From: Candidula unifasciata
Lineage: Eukaryota > Mollusca > Gastropoda > Stylommatophora > Geomitridae
Direction of reading: 5' to 3'
Assembly (NCBI GenBank): GCA_905116865.2
Contig: CAJHNH020001152.1
Location: forward strand, 102,001-166,000
Length of the DNA: 64,000 nt
The position numbers and the translations under genes are program-made. The notes under the pieces were generated by a model. It was not told where the DNA came from and did not search any database. It saw only the letters and a list, made by a program, of their open reading frames with translations. Numbering within the stretch: the first letter of the stretch is position 1; each line of letters starts with the position of its first letter. This document shows, piece after piece, positions 1 to 10,399 of the stretch.

Positions 1-66
1 GAGATCGCAGATTATGGAGAGGCATGATCGCCCACGCCGGTGGGCAAGACACCCAATGATGAAAAG
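1..66 (+). mobile_element. LINE family B, extreme 3' end, cut by window edge
   Basis: The first bases translate as DRRLWRGMIAHA, the C-terminal peptide of the non-LTR reverse transcriptase also found at 21640-21665 (+) and near 42750-42790 (-). Only the last codons and a short run of GATGA-like tail are inside the window, so the element enters from the left. The family is recognised from its other copies here. There is no reverse transcriptase motif in this fragment itself. Confidence 0.7.
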
Positions 67-1578
67 ATGTTTTGATCATATTGATCTAAAATAATAGAGC
101 TGTGAGAGAGGATTAAATAAAGTAATAATGGATACTGAATGGATTAGCTTTATAACAGGATATGGCATTAAGACTACAAAGACATGTATAATGGACGTGA
201 AAAGTATGATGAGTTGCTGGCTTCTATATGGGTTAAGTGGATGCTAACCACTCCAAAGTGAATGATTCGAACTGTGATCTCCAGATTATGCAACATTCAG
301 GTTTTCTTTCTGATGAAACGTGACGCTATCAAGGGTTCGTGTATTTCTTGCTGTTACATTACACATTGTATGAACAAAGAAACCAAATTACACTGGACAA
401 TACAGTTTGATCGAAGTCATGGCACTGAGAAAGAGATATTAATTTCTTACAGATTTCAAGGTGTTGAGCACGAATATGCCAATGAAATAGGAAATTGGCT
501 ACAGTTGCTCAGAAATATGAAAATGCAATCTTTGTACATGAGTAATATGTTTGATATTATACACTGTTAAGCTCATCACAAGGTTTTTTTCCTCGTTTTA
601 TTTCAAGCGACTGTAAAACATGTCGTCCCTACAGAGCTCGTTAATCTAAGAACCAACACAAATCATGTCTTTCATTTTTGATTCGCTGAGTCGATAAAAT
701 GCCTCATAAAAATGTACTCGAAAGCTGATCCAAACTGCTCAATGGTCTTTGCAATTTAAAAAAACAAAAACTAAATCAAACCGAAGTGCAGGGGCGACTG
801 TATTATAACAAGGTGTTTTTGCAAGTGCTGGGTGCTCCATATTCTTTTCTCCAGCCTTTAGAGATTTTATCAAGGGCCGGTCTATTCTCGCGTAGATCAG
901 TCTTTGCTAGGATGTCCCGTTCAACCTACATTCGTTCGCAGATCCCAACTGCAGATCCATCAATAGAGATATCACCTTTAAGTCACAACAAGAGTAGCCA
1001 GCGATCATTCTGATGTTGGATACAGTGCAACAGCTGTTTTAGGTGAGCATATGCTTCTGTCATCACAGCGTCTCCAACAGGAAAATGTGGATATCTGTTT
1101 CTATTATGCAAAAGCACAGCGTTAGGACTCATTTTCGAGGAGTCTATGAATAGTCGTTATTCTTGTGTGCCATTTTTTGATTTTAAGAGTGTTAATCTGA
1201 TCGTCTACTTCCAAGCAGACTAAAGTCATTTTAACTCTTCTGAAATAATGCGCACACTGGTAATGACGAGTGCGAAGAAAAGTTATTCTACTATTTTCCC
1301 TAATGGAATTCCACTGTCTCAGTCTTGATCCAAGTAACTCCAATTCGGCGTTAGACATCTCAAGATCGCGAACAGCATCGTTTAAATTTTCGTGAGTAAG
1401 GAAAAGTAGGGGGGGGGGGAATATGGTTAGTGTCAGAGATAAAAATCATTATCAGCAACGGATGAAATGATTTAAAAGCTAATGCAGTTGCCAAATGACA
1501 ATATGCCATAAAGCGCGATAATGCACAGACGAAGTAAACATCGAGCGAGAGGCCCATCATGTGAAATATTGATAAAAA
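67..1578. other. No recognised gene; unique AT-rich sequence
   Basis: Nothing recognisable is seen over about 1.5 kb. The longest ATG-started open frame is 262-570 (+), 102 codons, without a known motif, signal peptide or repeat. In AT-rich intergenic DNA an open frame of this size is expected by chance. A run of 11 G lies at 1409-1419. Confidence 0.6.

Positions 1579-1580
<2 letters not shown>

Positions 1581-1623
<43 letters not shown>
1581..1623. repeat. (AT)n microsatellite
   Basis: Uninterrupted alternating AT over about 43 bases. The open frame across it on the minus strand (Tyr-Ile repeats) is an artefact of the dinucleotide. Confidence 0.97.
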
Positions 1624-1626
<3 letters not shown>

Positions 1627-3700
1627 CAATGTTTGTGTGTTTGTTTATGACCTATAGACTCGGAATCTACTGAACCGATTTAGCTGACATTTTCAGGATA
1701 TGTTTGTTTTGATACCGGATTTTTACCCATCAAGGTTTGAAATTTGACCTGTCATTGTTTGAGATAGGCGACGACATTTGTTGGAAAAATCTTCGAAACT
1801 AATATTTCCATTTTAGTGACATTTAATTAAAGACACGTTCGTAAATGCGCATGCGCAGTAGTCGGAACGCAAGACCCACCATTCACCGGCGAAATACGTA
1901 CAGCCAACGCCTTCTCTAAAAATATAGAGTAGGCCGTGGTACAGCAAACAAGACTGTCTCTATATCTATGCAGTCAATTATTGCGACAATAAGCATATAA
2001 GACACGATTTCTAATTTCTGTCTTTTCAAACAACCTTCTATGAGTTGAAGATTAGCCGATGGATTTGAGGGCGGTGGTGGGGGGGGGGGGGCGGATCAAG
2101 GACTACTAGTAGTAGGGACACACATCTCAAATAATTGTGTTTTCTTCTCTTTGCTCCGGTGGAGTGGTTGCTTAGCCGAATGGTTAGAACACTGGGCTCC
2201 CGTGCGGGAGACCAGGTTCGAATCCGTAGTACAGTCTTTTTTTTTTCTAACCCGAGGGAAAAAAAATCCTCAGCTGCACTGTCTTGGCGACACCACTAGC
2301 CATTTAGCCCTTAATACTAAAAAATACAGACATGTGGGTACATCACCTGATAATTAAATCTGACCATTTCGCATACTTATGATTTCATTTCAAACTTTCC
2401 GATTGCATGGTTACGCTGAATTTTCATAGATTTCCATTTATTTTCATTTAGATGTAATTATTTCATCTGCGTTGGAATTTTAAGCTGTGCTGTTTACCAT
2501 AGCGTTTATTTCCTAATTATGGTGTATTTTTCTTGTTTTCATTGCTTTTCACTTGGATTTTTTCTTTCTCCCACCTACTTCGATGAGGAAAAGAGTAGTC
2601 GGTAAATTGGGGGAAGAGGGAGGGGGGGGGGGGGGGCACAAACTGTTTACTGAGAGAGTTTAAGGTCACAGTAACTGCCTTACCCACTCAAAGTAGCAGC
2701 AGCAGTAGTAGTTGTGGTTGGGCGGTTACATCGTAGTGCTGTCATGTGAAGACCGACAGTAAAGTTATGGCGTTCTTCTGTCGGGGAGCAAAATTATACA
2801 TCCTAACCTGACCAGTCTGTGGCGACAGCACTAGCCATACGACGCCAAATCTTCTGGCTCACGACTCGTTTTCTACTCCGATGGTAAAACAGATAGCAGT
2901 GACATTATTTGAGCTATTGTGGTGGTATCGTGGTAGTAGTTGTACTGGTAATTGAAGGATGGTGTGCTAAATGTTACACTAGCCCCATTTACTACCTTTT
3001 ACAATTCCTGCTCCCCATTTTAATCCGGATGGGCAGGGATGTCAATGTGAGTTACACAAAAAAAAAAAAAAAATTTCGCCAGGTGATGATTTTCAAATCC
3101 TTCGAAGAAGGAGAGAGCAGTAGTCGGTGGATAGGGGGAGGGGAGGGGGTGATGACTGAAATTGTTAACTCAAAGAGCTTAACACATGATTTTAAAGATC
3201 TCATTGCTTAATTTGTTTATATTTTACTAACGCTACCTCCGCTTTTCTAATTTTTCATGACTTACGTTGTTTCTTTACAAGTACTGTGGTAGCTTTACTT
3301 CCGTCTCCTATAAAAATACAAACAGCTTTAGCATGTGATAACCAAATACCCATTTTTTTGTTACTGATCTAATAACACCATTTAAACTACCACTAATATA
3401 AAGATACAATTATATGGTGCGTGTTCTAAAGACGGAAAACCAGACTATCTCTATATTTGTGCAGACATTAACTATATTAGACAGTGCGATTTCTATTGTA
3501 TTTCTTTTCCAAAAACCTTTGATTAGGAAGAGAGTAGTAGGTGGATTGGGTGGTGGTGGGGGGTGGGGATCGAAGATCTGAGCAGACAATGATTGCGACA
3601 GTAACCATATTAGACACGTGGGATTTCTATTTTCTTTCTTTTCCATTTAGCCAAACTATGCCACAGCATCGCGTGGCCGGGTACAGCTAGTATATATATA
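1624..3700 (+). repeat. Composite G-run-rich repeat, possibly Helitron-like
   Basis: Several diverged copies of one block follow each other. It reads roughly as a T/C-rich stretch, then GAGGAAGAGAGTAGTCGGTGGAT, then a run of G, then a phrase resembling ACTGAGAGAGTTTAAG; copies lie around 2040-2100, 2570-2670, 3100-3200 and 3520-3580. A second shared phrase (GACTATCTCTATAT, then a purine-pyrimidine stretch ending in GACACG) occurs near 1950-2010 and 3445-3500. The block ends with GCCGGGTACAGCTAGTATATA at 3676-3697. A similar ending, GCTGGGTCAGCTAGTATATA, is at 36721-36741. A CTAG-type 3' end next to a GC-rich stretch is typical of Helitrons, but no terminal hairpin, 5' TC end or Rep/helicase was found. 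The Helitron reading is therefore only a suggestion. Confidence 0.4.
2151..2360 (+). mobile_element. tRNA-derived SINE-like element
   Basis: A tRNA-like head is visible: an A-box-like TTAGCCGAATGG at 2172-2183 and a good B box GGTTCGAATCC at 2215-2225. A run of ten T follows at 2237-2246, a possible Pol III stop. The acceptor-stem halves do not pair, so it is not a functional tRNA gene. The downstream body (GGCGACACCACTAGCCA near 2284) resembles GGCGACAGCACTAGCCA at 2821-2837, suggesting a second partial copy. Confidence 0.6.
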
Positions 3701-3774
3701 TATTACAAAAAAAACCTAAGCTACAAACGATGATACTACCGATTGTGCTACTACAAATGTACAGGATAAACAAG

Positions 3775-3985
3775 ATGTGATGAAGCGAATATTATACGAT
3801 GTGATAATGGGATAATAAGATATGATAGTGAGATGAGAAGGGATGATTAGAAATTACGGTATAAGAAATTATTAGATGATGAGGTTAGAAGAGACGACTA
3901 GGTGAAATCAGATGCGATGATTAGATGAGATAAGATGATACGATGATACAATTAGATGGGATGCAATAATGAGATTGAAAGGACA
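3775..3985 (+). repeat. Cryptically simple GATGA/GATAA-rich tract
   Basis: About 210 bases are built from degenerate GAT, GATGA and GATAA words (for example TAGATGAGATAAGATGATAC) without a fixed period. This looks like an old, eroded simple repeat. LINE tails in this window also end in TGATGATGAT, so a decayed LINE tail is an alternative. Confidence 0.55.
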
Positions 3986-4175
3986 TTCCTACGGCTTATA
4001 TTCTCTCACAGACATTATTGCAGAGCTACCATATTAAAGCCATAAATCAGCTTGATCAATAACACACCAGTACAATTAATATATTCCTAGCGCTTTCTCA
4101 TGTTTCAGACTTGGTAAGCCCTTCGACGGAATCCAAGTGAGGTTTCGCCATCGACACAAATTGCTTCTTTTATAG

Positions 4176-4372
4176 CAGTGGCTCTCAAACTGCCTGATGC
4201 AGCGACCATGTATTACAGTCCCTCGTGTTGTGGCGACCCCCAACCACACAATTATTTACTTTGCTACTTCATAACTTCACTGAATATGTGATTTCCAATG
4301 GTCTTGGGCGACCCATATGAAAGGGTCGTTCGACCCAAAATAGGGTTGCGACCCACAGGTTGAGAACCACTG
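4176..4372. mobile_element. Non-autonomous hAT element (SPIN-like MITE)
   Basis: The ends are inverted repeats: CAGTGGCTCTCAAACTG on the left, and on the right the reverse complement of CAGTGGTTCTCAACCTGTGG. GGGTCGC/GCGACCC words lie just inside both ends. CAGNGGTTCTCAACCTGTGGGTCGCGACCC is the hallmark terminal sequence of SPIN-type hAT transposons. The flanks TTTTATAG (4168-4175) and TTCTTCAG (4373-4380) agree at 5 of 8 positions, as an old 8-bp hAT target duplication would. At about 197 bp it has no transposase, so it is a MITE that needed an enzyme supplied from elsewhere. Confidence 0.75.
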
Positions 4373-4384
4373 TTCTTCAGGAAC

Positions 4385-4560
4385 TAAGATCGAGAAAATA
4401 GAGTTAGGAGAAGAAAAAGAATAAAAAGACGAAGATGAAGAAGAAGACGGAGAAAAAGACGGAGGAGAATTCGATGAAGGAGGATGAAATGAAGAAGTAG
4501 AAAACGATGAAGAAAAATGAAGAAGAAGCAAGAAAAATAAGATTGTGATAACTGATAGGA
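4385..4560 (+). repeat. Degenerate GAA-rich purine tract
   Basis: A run of about 175 bases is almost all purine on the plus strand and made of degenerate GAA/GATGAAG words. The open frames on the minus strand (poly Ser/Phe) are composition artefacts. Confidence 0.8.
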
Positions 4561-4830
4561 ATATGAAGAAGGAAAACCCAGTCAACAAATAATAAAACAT
4601 GGAAATCATCCATGTGTGTAATGAAATACGAAGCCATAAATGTGTGGGATAATTGCTTTTGTTAATTAATCAGTCGTGTTTTTTCAACCAGGTTATGTTG
4701 ATAGCACATATTTATTTTACGAAAATGGTTGTGTATTATATGTATGGGACATCTTTATTGAAAAGCTACTTTAATCTCTTATATTTTGACTTAATGTTTC
4801 TGCACAAAACAAATTTGCGAATTTGCGAAT

Positions 4831-6902
4831 CTCAGCTGCAGGGAAATATGGATGCCGTAGAAGCATCTAGCTACTACTGGCTTCTTTGACTGATGGTGTC
4901 TTTCATGGGAAACGTGACATGTTACACATAAAAACATTTGGATACTATTATTAAATTTTTTTAAGGGTTTGAAACAACTGATCAACATCATGACACACGT
5001 GCTACGCTCTACCTCTAACTCAATTCTGAGTCCAAAGAATCTCAGCACAGTGCACAGGCTCTGTAGCACCGGCGAGGATCCTTTAGGTAGATTTTTAACT
5101 CCAAAGTTTGCCCGGGCAGCGCTGCTGGGCTAATTTTTTCGATTTCCAACTGCCAAGGGAAGTTTTTACGTGCATTAAAATGCACACGGGCGTCAGATCT
5201 CACTACCCAGAGACCAGTGGGTATTACTAGAAGTCTAAGTCCACGGGAAAAAAATCCTAGCCCTTACCGGGGATTGAACCCAGAACCTCCAGCACTTGAG
5301 GCGGAAGCCACGCCTCGAGACCATGCAGACCCTAGGCGATTGGTGTCTGTTAGGAGCATGATTGTGTGAAGAAGTGGTTTTATTTGTTGGGCTGGGTGTT
5401 TGAAGTGAACACATTGTAGCTTATTAAGGTAATTAAAGGTGTTTACAGGACGTGCCAACACCATCATTTGTTGGCTGGTTGTTTGTGGTTTCACTGCGCA
5501 GTTTTACTTGAGTAGTTTGCCGCTAAGAATCTGGTGAAATCAAGGTGAAGAGCAATTCTGCCAAATCGCCTGTAACTGAATTAAAATTGGTATGTCGGGA
5601 TTATGAAAAAGCACTTAGCTTTACGCCAGAGATTCACGATTTAAACAATTTGGGTATGCATTGTAAATGCTAAAAAAAAAATTCGACAACTTGAAACGAG
5701 TAATAACAAAGTTTGTTTATATTCAAAATGATGTGTGTTAGGAAACGAAGAATCAGACACATCGGCTAGTCCTCCTCTACTTTGTTGAAACTGACGCATG
5801 GCAAGCTAGATGGATGTTATCAGTGCCCTTGTACAGTGTGGAGGCATACATAGAATATCGCAGTTCTGAAAAGAATGGTGCAGCGGTAAGTTACAGTGGA
5901 TAAGGCTGATAATCAACAGCCAGGGGAATGAAAAAGGGACAAGTAAACAAATTGCAGCTGGTACCATCGTCGTTTTAACTACTATCCAAGGAAGGTAGCT
6001 GAATTCCTACAGCACATTTTTCTCTCCAGGACTATCTACATTGCTTTTCTCTCCAGAGAGTGATAATGCATCATATTCAGACCAAGGACAGGGCACACCA
6101 GACTTACCCCACGTATGTTCAGGTTTACTGACGTGGAATCACGGAGATGTTTCCCTGCAGTTTTGAACCAGAGAATGCTGATTATTATTATTTTAATTCA
6201 GTTACAGGCGAATTGGCAGAATTGCTCTTCACCTTGATTTCATCAGATTCTTAGCGGCAAACTACTTAAGTAAAACCACAAACAGCCAGCCAACAAATGA
6301 TGGTGTTGTCACGTCCGGTAAACACCTTCAATTACCTTAGGAAGCTACAATGTGTTCACTTCAAACACTTACCCCAACCAATTAAAATCACCTCTTCACA
6401 CAATCATGCTCCTAACTGACACCAAACGCTTAGGGTCTGCATGGTCTCGAGGCGTGGTTTCCGCCTCAAGTGCTGGAGGTTCCGGATTCAATCCCCGGTA
6501 AGGGCTAGGATTTTTCTTCGTGGACTTCGACTTCTAGTAATACCCACTGGTCTCTGGGTAGTGAGATTGGGCGCCCGTGTGCATTTTTGTGCACGTAAAA
6601 ACTTCCCTTGGCAGTTGGAAATCGAAAAAAGTAGCCAAAAGTATTTCAGGATCCTCGCCGGTGCTACAGAGCCTGTGCACTGTGCTGAGCTTCTTTGGAC
6701 TCAGAATTGAGTTAGAAGTAGAGCGTAGAACGTGTGTCATGATGTTGATCAGTTGTTAAAAACCCTTTAAAAAAATTATAATAATAATATCCAAATGTTT
6801 TGATGTGAAAGATGTCACGTTTCCCATGAAAGACACCATCAGTCAAAGTAGGCAGTAGTAGCTAGATGCTTCTACGGCATCCATATTTCCCTGCAGCTGA
6901 GA
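4831..6902. repeat. Large imperfect inverted repeat, about 0.7-kb arms
   Basis: The left arm (about 4831-5588) and right arm (about 6190-6902) are reverse complements over nearly their full length with scattered substitutions and small indels; about 600 bp lie between them. Outer ends are CTCAGCTGCAGGG on the left and its complement on the right. Each arm holds a tRNA-like segment: in the right arm GGTCTGCATGGTCTCGAGG (from about 6434) is followed by a B-box-like TTCAATCC (6487-6494), and the complement is in the left arm near 5265-5335. The arms therefore look like two head-to-head copies of a roughly 0.7-kb SINE-containing repeat, or a foldback element. No convincing target duplication is visible. 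The spacer contains no recognised gene. Confidence 0.85.
5255..5340 (-). mobile_element. tRNA-like SINE head in left arm of inverted repeat
   Basis: Read on the minus strand this carries GTCTGCATGGTCTCGAGG as an A-box-like region, an anticodon-arm-like CGTGGCTTCCGCC, and GGGTTCAATCCCCGG as B box and T-arm. It is a tRNA-derived promoter head rather than a gene, because acceptor pairing is poor. The partner copy is at about 6430-6505 (+). Confidence 0.55.
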
Positions 6903-7310
6903 AATTCTAAAACAACAACTGTCAACAGTATGCTGCTGGCATGTTCCAACCACAATGAAAACAGCGCTTTACAGTACGCAGGGGGATTTGCACAGCACGA
7001 TAACTTTCACCCGGGTTACTGACGACCTGGTATAGATTTTCTGACAGAAAGATTGGAGAAGACAAGAGAAGAAAGAATTTGAACCTGGTGCACACAGGGA
7101 AATGTCTTAAGTGTTACCTCAGCTAAACGTAACGTATGTAATCGGATCTGTACCGTGCTACAAAAAAATCCTTGCGTAGATAGGGATCACTGAGACCTGA
7201 TGACTGGGCTGTCCCACAAGGTTTAGTCTGGTAGTGTGCTGTTGTTGTTTTTTTTTTTTTTGTCTAAGATTTTTTCTTCTACTTCTAGTTCTCGACTTTT
7301 GACGTTTCTC
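6903..7310. other. No recognised feature
   Basis: Unique sequence with a T homopolymer at about 7246-7261. No coding similarity, tRNA-like head or repeat was seen. Confidence 0.5.
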
Positions 7311-7314
7311 ATCA

Positions 7315-7540
7315 CATTAGTTCAACATTTGGGTCTGAGGGAAATGGCACTGCGAGGAGTTAAAAGGGGATTTGGCCAACGCTCGACACTCAGGCGAAAG
7401 GCGAAACGAATATACGATCAGACGGTTACTGATACCATCAAAATTTTAACTCCTCACTTGCTGCTAAAGATGGGGACGGAGCGCTTATGGGGTGTACCGA
7501 TTGCTGTGATGTCGATTCTTAATTTAACATTCAACATTCA
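7315..7540 (+). repeat. Dispersed repeat R, copy 1
   Basis: This resembles 24560-24765 in the same orientation. Shared landmarks include AGACGGTTACTGATACCATC against GTGACCGGTACCATC, GCTGCTRAAGATG, and TGCTGTGATGTCRATTCTT. The two copies are clearly diverged. The region translates openly (7332-7568) but without a known domain. It could be the tail of an unrecognised retroelement. Confidence 0.6.
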
Positions 7541-8739
7541 ACAGATAAGGGTAATACAGCTCTCTTAGTGTGCGAATTTCTTGTAAAATATCTTCATTAT
7601 GCTTTTTTCGAACTATGGTATTCTCGTTAAGCAGTTTCTGCATAAGTTTTCACTAAATGGCTGACTATCCATCACTCATTTCCAAGCAGCAATATTGGTT
7701 CTATAAAGCTCTCAGCTATCTTTACAGAAAAGATAGATTGCCTGAAAGATTATACATACTGTACAATGCTGCTCTTGCTTCGGAAGCCCATAGGGAAATA
7801 AACAATGAAGAAACACGAGAATGGTCACACGTGAAACCTGTTCCATGCCATTGTATAATAGGTGTTTTTTGCTCCAAGGTCGACGCAGTCTAAATTTAGT
7901 TCAAGACAGTTTTTACAGAAAGTTAACGACATATTTTCCCCATGATCAGTTGGCGTTAAACATCGGAAACATGAGTCCGGTATTACATGTGTGGGTGTGC
8001 GTTAAATGCAAATCCTTGTGGACAGAATGAACCTTTTCTCTACCCACTACATATCCAATACTGCCCAAGACACATAAGAGGATCGGTGTGTTATTTTGCA
8101 AATTGTTCATTGATTATCGAATAGTATATTAGAAAAATTGATCCTGCATTACAAGCGTAGTGCGCCTCAAGCAGTAGAATTTGCTCAATTAATTCTAACA
8201 TTTGATTGTTATCTCACATTGTACATCTACCTATATGCATGTTTAAGAGGCCCAAGTGTTTTACTATCTGTCTGCTTCTTTCATATCTTTTTGAAAACCT
8301 ATTAGGTTCAGACTGCTCGCTCAAAACAGTTTGTTCTCTCTGATAGTGAAAAATCTTGAGTCTGACAGTACCGAGGCTAAGAAAATCCCTTGTGCCAGAA
8401 AAAAAAGGCTAATTTTGGGAAAAAACAGAAGCCTTGTGACGTGATTTCCCGTCAAGTTAATCCCATCCAGTTGTCATTATGTCCTGCAAATCTACTTCTG
8501 GTCTACTATGAAAAATATATTTACTTATTACTCTTTTCCATTCCCTTTTCATCCATCATGGGCAGAATTTCATTTGTCTTCCATTTTTTGTTTTTTTTGC
8601 AGCTACGTATGTCGGAGGAATAATCTCTTTTGATGTTTGCCTAATTGACTCGCGGATCATATCCCATTGTGCATAGATAGTTTGTATTATTTCCAAGGCT
8701 CTTTCCCTTTTTTGCACAGTGACATGATGGGGTTCCATA

Positions 8740-8742
<3 letters not shown>
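7541..8742. other. No recognised gene
   Basis: About 1.2 kb without a recognisable feature. An ATG-started 78-codon frame at 7657-7893 (+) has no known domain and a weak initiation context, and is probably chance. No splice-site pattern around it was convincing. Confidence 0.5.

Positions 8743-8821
<79 letters not shown>
8743..8821. repeat. (TA)n microsatellite
   Basis: About 78 bases of uninterrupted TA dinucleotide, followed by a short CA-rich stretch. Tyr-Ile open frames on both strands across it are artefacts. Confidence 0.97.
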
Positions 8822-8823
<2 letters not shown>

Positions 8824-10140
8824 AATACACACACACGCTTTTATATTGAATTGTCGTTAGCCGTATTATAATTATTTCGATTTAAATTATTATTATTAAA
8901 GAATCCTTAGATGCTTTGAGAGACTCACTTTCCCCAAGAAAAGGTGTAGTCTGCAGGCTGACCTATTTTCTAATGCCAAGTGAGAAGCGAAAAAGAGGCA
9001 CAACCTTACTTCAGAAATGATATAACCCTTTTCAAACTCTATTTCTCACCCTTGACTTTATTGCTCCTCTTTGTCAAATCTACGCATATCAGTACAGAGA
9101 CGCCTGCACTCAAGACCAAACTTTCACATGGGGAAAGACCTCGAGGTTCTGACATGGCAAACACAAGTGGAGGTGATGTAGTTGAAATAATACTATTGAT
9201 TTTCTGTGCCAAGTCAGGAAAGGTGTGAAAACAGAATGTGGGCTCTAGTGAAACTCATTTTTTTTTAAAATTGCTGTGATGAGTATCCATTGTAGATGTA
9301 GTGATCCACGGAGTAGACCACCGTACGGTAAACGGGTCACGTACAACGGTGTCAAACTGCAATGATCAATACGGACATTTCTTTTTTTTTAAGAATGAGG
9401 AAGTAAGGAAGACAATACAGTAAGATTTTTAACACAATTTTTCTAATGGTATGGGTGCGTGTCAGCACATGAGCTAATACAATCTGATGGAGATCTCAAA
9501 TGGTTAAGAGACATGCATTTCCAAGCCAGTGCGCAAGGCACTTGTTGATGAAAATGGTTTTAAATAATAAAACAAATAAAATAATAATGTAAAATCTACT
9601 CGTATCTATAAAAGATAATAGCATTACCACATGCTAAAGAAAGGACATAATTTGACTTAAATATATGGTTATCTACCAGACACTTTCTTAATTGCGTCGG
9701 AAAATGTATGCGAGCTTTGATCGATAACAGACGAATCTGTTTGTCACTTTGAGAGAGAACGGTCCAATCTAAAAAACCAGCAGGATTCGGAAGGACCGAA
9801 TAATATTTAAGTCACGACACTAAAATAAAGATTAAACCAATATGTTACTGCTTCTTGTTCTAGTCTTGCAGTGTGTCGTGATGTTGTTCTGGGACTTGTT
9901 TTGCTCTAATTTTCTGGCTATTGTTGTTAAAAAAAAAAATATTATTCTTCTTTCACTTGTTCTGATTAATTCTTGCTTCCTATGACTCATTTTTTTTTCA
10001 ATTCTCCATCTCTCTTTTTCCTTTCCTTTGCCTCTGTTTTTTTTTCTCCTTGTATCTCTCCTTCTTTACTTATAATTATCTTATTCCTCTGGCAATCGGC
10101 CTTCAGGCCAAACTATTTTTATTCAATGTATCTCTTAGTT
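8822..10140. other. No recognised gene
   Basis: About 1.3 kb of AT-rich sequence with T and A homopolymers (for example near 9379-9390 and 9928-9940). A 249-base frame at 8980-9228 (+) has no recognised motif. Confidence 0.5.
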
Positions 10141-10310
10141 TTCTCTTATGAAGAACCAGACATTTCATGTCTTTGTATGTTGTCTTCACTAAATTCATAA
10201 TTCTCTGTGGGATTCTATCATGCTCCATCAATTCCAGAGAGATTCACTATCAATGCTCTTCAAGGCTTTTTTTCATAGTCTATGAATACAATTTAGCTAA
10301 TGAAAGTAAA
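10141..10310 (-). mobile_element. LINE family C fragment (RT palm region)
   Basis: On the plus strand this matches 15140-15290 closely: TGTGGGATTCYATHRTGCYYCATCAATT and the stretch before it are shared. The minus-strand reading corresponds to the LINE C segment containing FDSIDRKFLWKLMRHYGIP. Only about 170 bp survive, truncated at both ends. It lies just before the 60-bp tandem array. Confidence 0.75.
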
Positions 10311-10399
10311 TCTCTATGTACAACAATAAGTAAGAGACAAACACTGTTCTTAGGCCACATAAGAGAAGAGAGGCATTGGAGAACATCGTGGCAACTGGC

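Noticed and set aside
2151..2230. Functional tRNA gene
   Set aside because: A and B boxes are good, but the acceptor-stem halves do not pair and a SINE-like body follows.
4277..4637. Ser/Phe-rich open frames on the minus strand
   Set aside because: They lie across the purine-rich tract and the end of the hAT MITE and are composition artefacts.
8556..8849. Tyr-Ile open frames on both strands
   Set aside because: They are readings of the TA microsatellite; the same applies at 1581-1623, 23390-23528 and 63669-63750.
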